Source of the DNA: Bdellovibrionales bacterium
Lineage (GTDB): Bacteria; Bdellovibrionota; Bdellovibrionia; Bdellovibrionales; UBA1609
Assembly (NCBI GenBank): GCA_020435185.1
Contig: JAGRAA010000240.1
Span: 1-5,457, forward strand
DNA length: 5,457 nt
Direction of reading: 5' to 3'
Both the position numbers and the translations under genes were made by a program. Shown here piece by piece: positions 1 through 5,210 of the stretch (position 1 is the stretch's first letter; every line of letters starts with the position of its first letter). A model generated the notes under the pieces. It was not told where the DNA came from and did no database searches. It worked only from the letters and a program-made list of their open reading frames with translations.

Positions 1-173
1 AAAGGACGATCAATTTTACTTTTTAGTTTTTTGAGAAGTTTGCCACTTTTTTTTCCTTTTTGAAGCTGCACTTCTATATACGCTGGGGTTACAGAGAGAA
101 TAACAGACTCTAAAAGTGAACAGGTAAAAGATATGATCACTGCTAAAAAAAAGTAAAATACAAGTAATTCCAT
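1..173 (-). CDS. CNNM/DUF21 (CorC/HlyC-like) membrane protein, 5' part only
   Basis: Reading leftwards from ATG at 173-171 gives 57 codons open to the window edge. Residues 2-27 are strongly hydrophobic (MELLVFYFFLAVIISFTCSL), followed by LESVILSVTPAYIE (21-34) and a lysine-rich stretch ending in KIDRP (53-57). The order (N-terminal membrane helix, small/acidic LES turn, SVTP-x-YIE, basic helix, IDRP) is what I recall from the start of DUF21/CNNM proteins. Members usually continue with more membrane helices, paired CBS domains and sometimes a CorC/HlyC domain; they are linked to Mg2+/cation efflux and often labelled 'hemolysin'. The gene begins 6 nt after the dcd stop and is probably the third gene of the fusA-dcd operon. 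The only SD-like stretch (AGGAAG, 196-191) is 17 nt from the ATG, too far for ordinary initiation, so reinitiation after dcd is plausible. The cysteine at 18 does not make a convincing lipobox. Family confidence is fair; transport activity is inferred. Confidence 0.72.
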   Translation of the reverse strand, partial: MELLVFYFFLAVIISFTCSLLESVILSVTPAYIEVQLQKGKKSGKLLKKLKSKIDRP

Positions 174-179
174 TAAAAA

Positions 180-728
180 TTAGGGCTGGGCTTCCTGAGC
201 CTCTCTATCAAGGCGAACCCGACTTCCCGTGGTGTTTCTTTGTCCTTGGTATTTTCCTCGATAGGGGTTAAGAGCTTGTTCGTCCATTTTGCAAAAAACG
301 AGCTGGCAAATTCGTCGGCCTGCTTCGAGTCGAATAGGGAGAGAGTTGGCATTGTAGAGCTCTAGAGTAATCTGTCCTTCAAATCCTGGGTCTACCCATC
401 CCGCATTTTGAATGAATAGTCCAATTCGCCCGATGGAGCTTCTTCCTTCAACAAAAGCAGTCAAGTCATTTGGAAGCTTGATAAATTCTTGAGTGGTTGC
501 AAGTAAAAAAGAGTGTGGCGGAATAGTAATAAACTGCTCATTATATTCTCTGTACTCAACTTCTGAGCTTAGGTCTATGACATGCATATTGCGATCTTCT
601 ACCACTAGAAAATGACTGCCTAAATGGCAATCAACACTAGCTGGTTGGATGGAGTCGGGTCGAATGGGGTCTACAATGAGTTCCCCATTCGATATCATAG
701 TTTGCAACGTTTTATCTGAAAGTATCAT
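180..728 (-). CDS. dcd: dCTP deaminase, probably bifunctional dCTP deaminase/dUTPase
   Basis: A cytosolic trimeric enzyme of the dUTPase-like fold that deaminates dCTP; monofunctional forms give dUTP, bifunctional forms go on to dUMP, the precursor for thymidylate synthase. The 182-aa length is normal. Visible motifs are MILSD at the start, QPASVD (28-33), GRSSIGR (95-101), ITLELYN (120-126) with E123 aligning to the catalytic Glu of E. coli Dcd (E138), and the C-terminal nucleotide lid YRGKYQGQ (156-163). Residues 108-116 read NAGWVDPGF. E. coli (monofunctional) has TAHRIDPGW here, whereas bifunctional Methanocaldococcus and Bacillus halodurans enzymes, as I recall them, have an AGW-type sequence. 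The bifunctional call is therefore an inference. The ATG shares its first base with the fusA stop (TAATG), and a weak SD (GAAGAG, 742-737) lies 8 nt upstream inside fusA. Residues 172-182 form an acidic, probably disordered tail. Confidence 0.95.
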   Translation of the reverse strand: MILSDKTLQTMISNGELIVDPIRPDSIQPASVDCHLGSHFLVVEDRNMHVIDLSSEVEYREYNEQFITIPPHSFLLATTQEFIKLPNDLTAFVEGRSSIGRIGLFIQNAGWVDPGFEGQITLELYNANSLPIRLEAGRRICQLVFCKMDEQALNPYRGKYQGQRNTTGSRVRLDREAQEAQP

Positions 729-2842
729 TATTTATTCTCTTCAGCTCTTTTCTTTTGGTATTCCTTGGCAAGCTCGTCTTGAATATTTCTAGGAGCCGCA
801 GCATAGCGAGAGAATTCCATTGTGAACTCTCCTTTTCCCTGTGTCGCAGATCTTAAATCTGTAGAGTATCCAAACATTTCAGACAGAGGAACCTCAGCGT
901 CAACAGTCACAAATCCTTCTATGGTATTCGTACCACCTATAATTCCACGGCGCTGATTAATTTGTCCCATCACATTCCCTTGGAACTCTTCAGGAGCACT
1001 GGTTTGAAGCTTCATTAAAGGCTCAAGTGCCGTAGGTTTAGCTTTCTCATAGGCTTGTCTGAAGGCGGCCATTGCACAGATTCGGAAAGCCATCTCACTA
1101 GAGTCAACGTCATGATAAGCTCCGTCGGTAAGATCTACTTCTACACCGACTACTGGCGCGCCAATAAGAGTTCCTTTGGCCATCTGTTCTTGAAACCCTT
1201 TATCGCATGCAGGAATAAATTCTTTCGGAATTCTTCCGCCAACGATTTTATCGTTAAACTTATAGATCGTTTCGGAATCAGGATCGACTTCAAGGGGTCT
1301 GATCTCTCCAATAACCTTTGCGAACTGACCTGATCCACCTGTTTGCTTTTTATGGGTGTAATCGAAGGCGGCGGCCTGACCAATAGTTTCTCTATAAGCG
1401 ACTTGTGGCGCTCCAGCGACAACTTCGCATTTAAACTCCCGTTTCATACGTTCAATATAAACCTCAAGATGCAGCTCTCCCATACCAGAAATAATAGTCT
1501 CGTTAGATTCTTCATCTCGATGAACTCTGAAAGTAGGATCTTCTTTTCTAAACTTTTGTAAAGCCTTAGAGAAATTTGCCGCTCCCGATTTTTCTTTAGG
1601 AGCGACGGCTAATGAAATCACGGCATTAGGAACGTGCATAGAGGTCATAGCAATGTTAACTGTTCCATCAGTAAAAGTATCTCCTGAAGCACAATCAATC
1701 CCGAACACGGCGACGATGTCACCAGCTTTTGCTTCTTCGATGTCTTCCATTTCGTCAGAGTGCATGTAAACCAAACGAGGAACTTTGATTTTCTTTTCAT
1801 TAGAGGTATTGATGATAAACTCACCTTTTTTCAAAGTTCCTTGATAGATTCTCATATATGTCAACTGACCGAAGCGGCCATCTTCTAATTTAAAAGCAAG
1901 GGCTACAAGGGGTTTTTCACTGTCAGTAGCAAGGTCTACTTTCTCTTCGTTCTTGTCTAAGTCTAATCCTTCATTTTGAATATCAGTAGGAGTAGGTAAA
2001 TAAGCAGTCACAGCGTCTAGTAGAGGTTGAACACCTTTATTTTTGTAGGCTGATCCACAAAAGACAGGGCAAAGTTGTAGAGCGAGAACTCCTTTTCGAA
2101 TCGCATTTTGCAATTCTTCAGTAGTAGGCTCCTCTTCCATTAAGAACTTTTCAGCTAAATCATCATCAAAATCAGCTGCTTTTCCGACAAGCTCTTTTCG
2201 GTATTTAAGCGCATCATCCATCATGTCTGCAGGAATATCGGTGACTTCAATGGTTTCTCCATTATCGCCTCGGTTATAGTAGGCCTTCATAGCTACTAAA
2301 TCTATAACTCCTTCAAGTTTATCCTCTAAACCGATGGGGATTTGGGCCATAACTGAGTTTAATCTCAACTTTTCATGAAGAGCTTCACACACTCTAAAAG
2401 GGTTTGCTCCTGAACGATCGCATTTATTAACAAAAGCAATTCTTGGAACATTGTATCTTCGCATTTGGCGATCAACAGTAATAGATTGAGATTGAACACC
2501 AGCAACGCCGCAAAGTACTAAAATAGCACCGTCTAATACACGAAGGGCTCTTTCCACTTCGATTGTAAAGTCAACGTGTCCGGGGGTATCGATGATATTA
2601 ATTTCAGTGTCTTTCCAATGGGCTTTGGTTGCAGCTGATTGAATTGTGATTCCACGTTCTCTTTCGAGCTCCATAGAATCCATTTTTGCTCCCACGCCAT
2701 CTTTACCACGAACATCGTGGATGGCATGAATTCTTCCTGTATAGAAAAGAATCCTCTCAGTAAGAGTGGTTTTTCCAGAATCAATATGTGCAGAAATTCC
2801 AATATTCCTGACTTGGGAAACATTCCATTCACTCGACGCCAT
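728..2842 (-). CDS. fusA: Elongation factor G, spdEFG1/mitochondrial EF-G1 type
   Basis: Translational GTPase that moves tRNA-mRNA through the ribosome. The 704 aa cover all five EF-G domains. G-motifs are P-loop AHIDSGKTT (18-26), switch I RGIT (63-66), DTPGH (85-89), NKCD (139-142) and GSA (263-265). Domain IV has KKQTGGSGQFAKV (498-510) and the tip loop DGAYHDVDSSE (573-583); the C-terminal domain has EEFQGNVMGQINQRRG (618-633) and MFGYSTDLRS (656-665). Ser22 in the P-loop (AHIDAGKTT in canonical EF-G), RGKDGVGAKMDSMELERERG (45-64), FGQLTYMRIYQG (324-335) and FGIDCASGDTFTD (380-392) are signatures I recall from mitochondrial EF-G1 and the bacterial spdEFG1 subfamily. Cys141 in NKxD is unusual but the Asn, Lys and Asp are intact. 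The start has SD-like GAAAGGG 7 nt upstream. It is divergent from recQ and coupled to dcd, outside a str operon. EF-G identity is certain; the subfamily is very likely. Confidence 0.97.
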   Translation of the reverse strand: MASSEWNVSQVRNIGISAHIDSGKTTLTERILFYTGRIHAIHDVRGKDGVGAKMDSMELERERGITIQSAATKAHWKDTEINIIDTPGHVDFTIEVERALRVLDGAILVLCGVAGVQSQSITVDRQMRRYNVPRIAFVNKCDRSGANPFRVCEALHEKLRLNSVMAQIPIGLEDKLEGVIDLVAMKAYYNRGDNGETIEVTDIPADMMDDALKYRKELVGKAADFDDDLAEKFLMEEEPTTEELQNAIRKGVLALQLCPVFCGSAYKNKGVQPLLDAVTAYLPTPTDIQNEGLDLDKNEEKVDLATDSEKPLVALAFKLEDGRFGQLTYMRIYQGTLKKGEFIINTSNEKKIKVPRLVYMHSDEMEDIEEAKAGDIVAVFGIDCASGDTFTDGTVNIAMTSMHVPNAVISLAVAPKEKSGAANFSKALQKFRKEDPTFRVHRDEESNETIISGMGELHLEVYIERMKREFKCEVVAGAPQVAYRETIGQAAAFDYTHKKQTGGSGQFAKVIGEIRPLEVDPDSETIYKFNDKIVGGRIPKEFIPACDKGFQEQMAKGTLIGAPVVGVEVDLTDGAYHDVDSSEMAFRICAMAAFRQAYEKAKPTALEPLMKLQTSAPEEFQGNVMGQINQRRGIIGGTNTIEGFVTVDAEVPLSEMFGYSTDLRSATQGKGEFTMEFSRYAAAPRNIQDELAKEYQKKRAEENK

Positions 2843-2849
2843 TCTGTAG

Positions 2850-2856
2850 CCCTTTC
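2850..2856 (-). promoter_or_regulatory. Ribosome binding site of fusA
   Basis: GAAAGGG on the minus strand ends 7 nt before the ATG at 2842-2840. It matches part of the anti-Shine-Dalgarno complement (AAAGG) at normal spacing and supports the MASSEW start. Confidence 0.6.
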
Positions 2857-2868
2857 TTTGCCAAAGTA

Positions 2869-2887
2869 AAACCCCGTATATGGGTTT
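2869..2887. repeat. Inverted repeat AAACCC-N7-GGGTTT upstream of fusA
   Basis: A perfect 6-bp inverted repeat (AAACCC at 2869-2874, GGGTTT at 2882-2887) flanks the 7-base spacer CGTATAT. It begins 27 bp upstream of the fusA ATG and overlaps the proximal candidate -10 sequence (TATAAA, 2890-2885). It could be an operator, or, if transcription starts upstream of it, a small hairpin in the fusA leader. There is no U-run, so it is not an intrinsic terminator. The repeat is directly visible; the role is unknown. Confidence 0.5.
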
Positions 2888-2906
2888 ATAAATTGTGTTT
2901 ATAAAT
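2881..2906. repeat. 13-bp tandem direct repeat upstream of fusA
   Basis: Two adjacent 13-bp units, TGGGTTTATAAAT (2881-2893) and TGTGTTTATAAAT (2894-2906), differ at one position. Read on the minus strand each supplies a TATAAA, which is 5 of 6 for a sigma-70 -10 hexamer. The pair therefore puts two -10-like elements 13 bp apart, 43-61 bp upstream of the fusA start codon. It may be a duplicated promoter element or a two-site operator, or simply a chance duplication in AT-rich DNA. Confidence 0.6.
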
Positions 2907-2919
2907 GTTTAATTTTCAA
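2885..2919 (-). promoter_or_regulatory. Candidate promoter region for fusA-dcd-CNNM
   Basis: On the minus strand the area contains TTGAAA (2919-2914, 5 of 6 for a -35 box) and two TATAAA -10-like hexamers (2903-2898 and 2890-2885). No pairing is ideal: TTAAAC (2912-2907) is 16 bp from the proximal TATAAA, while TTGAAA at 16 bp leads only to CACAAT. Using the proximal hexamer gives a leader of roughly 36 nt. A promoter is expected here because this is the only non-coding DNA upstream of the operon, but the exact elements are uncertain. Confidence 0.4.
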
Positions 2920-2949
2920 AAAATTGTTCAGTTGCATTGCCATATCTTA

Positions 2950-2978
2950 TTTACAGTCACCTATGGAGTTATTATATA
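2950..2978 (+). promoter_or_regulatory. Candidate sigma-70-like promoter for recQ-aat
   Basis: TTTACA (2950-2955, 5 of 6 for TTGACA), a 17-bp spacer, then TATATA (2973-2978, 4 of 6 for TATAAT). Transcription would begin near 2985, leaving a leader of about 105 nt before recQ. The surrounding DNA (2967-3013) is almost all A/T with several TATATA-like strings, so other -10 choices exist nearby. Confidence 0.35.
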
Positions 2979-3041
2979 GGAGTATATAAAGCATAAATAA
3001 TATATAAATAAAACTTATGGCTAGAATAATTTAGGGTCCAG

Positions 3042-3107
3042 ATGTATCACGCCGGCCATGGAAGTGCAAATTATTTAATAGAGAGATCTCATGCAAAAAA
3101 TCAATGA
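3042..3107 (+). CDS. Possible 21-codon leader ORF overlapping the recQ start
   Basis: ATG at 3042 opens a 21-residue frame (MYHAGHGSANYLIERSHAKN, then Q) ending with TGA at 3105-3107, 17 nt inside recQ in another frame. AGGG (3033-3036) lies 5 nt upstream of its ATG, a better ribosome-binding match than recQ itself shows (GAGAG before the ATG). The ORF covers a locally GC-rich patch (3050-3060) in otherwise AT-rich leader DNA. A ribosome finishing it would terminate close to the recQ start, so it could couple or attenuate recQ translation. I recognise no homologue. A frame this short can easily arise by chance; this is a hypothesis, not an established gene. Confidence 0.25.
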   Translation: MYHAGHGSANYLIERSHAKNQ

Positions 3108-4521
3108 AGTTTTAAAAAACGTATTTGGGCATCAAGATTTTCACGGAGTCCAAAAAGAGGTCATAAATCGAGCTCTTCAGGGAGATTCCAGTTTGGTGAT
3201 CATGCCCACTGGGTTTGGTAAAAGCCTATGTTATCAACTGCCTAGCGAAATTTTACCCGGTTTAACTTTGGTCATTTCACCCCTTATCGCGCTGATGAAA
3301 GATCAGGTAGATGGAGCTCTTAAAAAGGGGCTTAAGGCAAGTTTTATCAATTCGAGTTTAAAACCAGAAGAGAGAAAGTTGAGATATAAAAAGCTGGCAA
3401 AAGGGGAGTATAATCTGCTTTATGTTACCCCGGAAAGATTCAAAAAAGAGGAGTTCAGAAGTGCCGTTTCACAGAACCAAGTCAGTCTTCTCGCAATAGA
3501 CGAGGCTCATTGCATTTCAGAGTGGGGACATGATTTTCGGCCTGATTATACAAGAATTAAGGAGTTTGTAGAGTTTTTAAATGGGCCTCCTGTCATGGCT
3601 TTAACGGCCACGGCTACGACGGACGTTCAAAAAGATATAATTCAGCAGATTGGCAAAGAGGATATTAAAAGTTTAGTTTATGGGATAGAAAGGCCGAATC
3701 TTTTTGTACAGGTAGAATCTGTTTATGGCGATCATGAAAAAATTCAACATATTGTTTCTTTGCTCCACAAGCATGCGGGAACCACGATAATTTACTTTTC
3801 ATTGATTTCAACGCTAGAAAAATTTTCTCAGATGCTTTCTCAATTAAACATTGAGCACCTACAGTATCACGGTCGTCTGTCAGATAAATTAAGAAAGAAA
3901 AATCAAGATCAATTTGTGAAAGGGGAATGCCCATTAATTTTAGCGACGCCCGCTTTTGGTTTAGGGGTTGATAAATCGAACGTAAGGCAGGTTATTCATG
4001 TTGAGGTACCAGGCTCTGTGGAAGCGTATTATCAAGAGATTGGCAGAGCTGGTAGAGATGGGAAATCCGCCTATTGCACCCTTTTATTTGATAGCGATGA
4101 TATTTCTATTCAAATGGATTTTGTGAAATGGGCAAATCCTGATCCTGAATTTATAAGATCCCTCTTTCAATTAATTCGCAAGAATCAAGAAAAAGTAAAG
4201 TCTCTTGGATTAGAATTTTTAAGAGAAAAAATGAATTTTTATAACAGTCGTGATTTTAGATTAGAAACGGCCTTAAATTTATTAGAAAGATGGGACTGTA
4301 TTTCATTTAACCAAAAAAAATATCCTGAGATTATAGGTGAGATTCCTGAGGATTTTTTAGAAGAAGGCCTTTATACTAAAAGACTAAAAAAGCAAAATGA
4401 AAAATTATTTGATATGCTTCAATACACCAAGTTAGAAGAATGTAGGAAGCAGTATATATATAAGTATTTTGGTATAGATCACGAGCCTTGTGGGTTTTGT
4501 GACAATTGTGAGGAAGGATGA
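3091..4521 (+). CDS. recQ: Short RecQ-family ATP-dependent DNA helicase without WH and HRDC domains
   Basis: Superfamily 2 3'-5' DNA helicase for recombination and fork repair. All core motifs are present: motif 0 around F18/Q21, Walker A MPTGFGKS (38-45, where most RecQs have GGGKS), Ia VISPLIALMKDQV (61-73), DEAH box with the RecQ aromatic loop DEAHCISEWGHDFRPDY (137-153), ALTATAT (170-176), ATPAFGLGVDK (285-295) and motif VI QEIGRAGRDG (315-324). The RecQ zinc site follows: C451, then CGFCDNC with C467, C470 and C473. The protein ends three residues later at 476 aa, against about 610 for E. coli RecQ, so the winged-helix and HRDC domains are missing. The architecture resembles short RecQs such as Bacillus RecS. 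The ATG at 3091 is fixed by an in-frame TAG at 3079-3081, with weak SD GAGAG. It overlaps aat by 4 nt. Helicase activity is very likely; substrate preference is unknown. Confidence 0.94.
   Translation: MQKINEVLKNVFGHQDFHGVQKEVINRALQGDSSLVIMPTGFGKSLCYQLPSEILPGLTLVISPLIALMKDQVDGALKKGLKASFINSSLKPEERKLRYKKLAKGEYNLLYVTPERFKKEEFRSAVSQNQVSLLAIDEAHCISEWGHDFRPDYTRIKEFVEFLNGPPVMALTATATTDVQKDIIQQIGKEDIKSLVYGIERPNLFVQVESVYGDHEKIQHIVSLLHKHAGTTIIYFSLISTLEKFSQMLSQLNIEHLQYHGRLSDKLRKKNQDQFVKGECPLILATPAFGLGVDKSNVRQVIHVEVPGSVEAYYQEIGRAGRDGKSAYCTLLFDSDDISIQMDFVKWANPDPEFIRSLFQLIRKNQEKVKSLGLEFLREKMNFYNSRDFRLETALNLLERWDCISFNQKKYPEIIGEIPEDFLEEGLYTKRLKKQNEKLFDMLQYTKLEECRKQYIYKYFGIDHEPCGFCDNCEEG
4510..4517 (+). promoter_or_regulatory. 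Ribosome binding site of aat inside the recQ 3' end
   Basis: GAGGAAGG directly abuts the aat ATG at 4518. The best pairing segment, GAGG (4510-4513), leaves a 4-nt spacer, shorter than usual. With the ATGA stop/start overlap this suggests aat is translated largely by ribosomes that have just finished recQ. Confidence 0.5.
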
Positions 4522-5210
4522 TAAAGAGAGTTCACTTTCCGGATCCCTGTAGTCCTTTGCTCGATGATATAGTTTTAGCTGATGATCGCATCGATACCAA
4601 TATTTTATTAGAAGCTTACTCCCATGGTATTTTTCCTTGGCCACATGATGAGTATCCTCTTTTGTGGTTTTGTCCCTCTCATAGAGGGATTTTGCGTTTT
4701 GAGAACTTACACGTATCTAAGTCTTTGTACAAGTTTGTAGAGAAGACCAGGGAAAGATATACCTACAAGTTAGATAACGATTTTTCTGGTGTTGTTGAAG
4801 CTTGTTCAAAGGCTCCGAGAAAAGGTCAGCTGGGGACATGGATTAATGATCATTTAAAGCCGCATTATATGGGTTTAAATAAAAAAGGATATGCTCACTC
4901 TATTGAAGTTTATGAAAATAATTATCTGGTAGGAGGGTTGTACGGCGTTTTTGTTAACGGTGTATTTAGTGGTGAAAGTATGTTTCATTTGCAAGACAAT
5001 GTCTCTAAATTGGCTCTATTAAAAACCGTTTATTGGCTTAAGGGTCTAGGCATGGATTGGATGGACGTTCAGATGGTAACGCCTTTATTGAAAGCGTTTG
5101 GAGCCTCATACGTAAAAAAGCTGGATTATTTTAAACTTTTAAGGGCAACACAGAAAAAAAATGTCCAGTTCAAACCTTTGGTGTTTAGTCATCAAATAGA
5201 AGAAACTTAA
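4518..5210 (+). CDS. aat: Leucyl/phenylalanyl-tRNA-protein transferase
   Basis: Cytosolic enzyme that transfers Leu or Phe from aminoacyl-tRNA to proteins with N-terminal Arg or Lys, creating N-degrons read by ClpS for ClpAP degradation. Length 230 aa (E. coli 234). Family motifs in order: AYSHGIFPW (33-41), LLWFCPSHRGIL (48-59), GTWI (106-109), HSIEVY (127-132), LVGGLYGV (137-144), GESMF (152-156), SKLALL (163-168), DVQ (183-185) and FGAS (194-197). One departure: the N-terminal GGDL segment found in most Aat proteins reads DDRI at 22-25, while the aminoacyl-adenosine pocket motifs are intact. It is the second gene of a recQ-aat operon, starting on the ATGA overlap. Its last 26 nt are antisense to the end of the minus-strand gene to the right. 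Family assignment is secure; activity is presumed. Confidence 0.95.
   Translation: MIKRVHFPDPCSPLLDDIVLADDRIDTNILLEAYSHGIFPWPHDEYPLLWFCPSHRGILRFENLHVSKSLYKFVEKTRERYTYKLDNDFSGVVEACSKAPRKGQLGTWINDHLKPHYMGLNKKGYAHSIEVYENNYLVGGLYGVFVNGVFSGESMFHLQDNVSKLALLKTVYWLKGLGMDWMDVQMVTPLLKAFGASYVKKLDYFKLLRATQKKNVQFKPLVFSHQIEET

Noticed and set aside
110..173. Lipoprotein signal at the start of the CNNM-like protein (SFTC)
   Set aside because: There are no basic residues before the hydrophobic stretch and no proper L-x-x-C context; the helix reads as the first membrane segment of DUF21.
1055..2869. Open frames of 70-99 codons inside and antisense to the EF-G gene
   Set aside because: They lie in other frames or on the other strand of a clearly conserved 704-aa protein, their translations show no recognisable motifs, and none has good start context.
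2843..3090. Structured RNA, riboswitch or SOS box in the divergent intergenic region
   Set aside because: Apart from the short repeats reported I see no multi-stem structure, no CTGT-N8-ACAG-type LexA site and no known riboswitch core.
3665..3934. Minus-strand 89-codon frame inside recQ
   Set aside because: Antisense to the conserved helicase core with no domain features; a compositional shadow.
4432..4644. Minus-strand 70-codon frame across the recQ/aat junction
   Set aside because: Its hydrophobic end is the complement of AT-rich recQ sequence; both strands cannot plausibly be constrained here.
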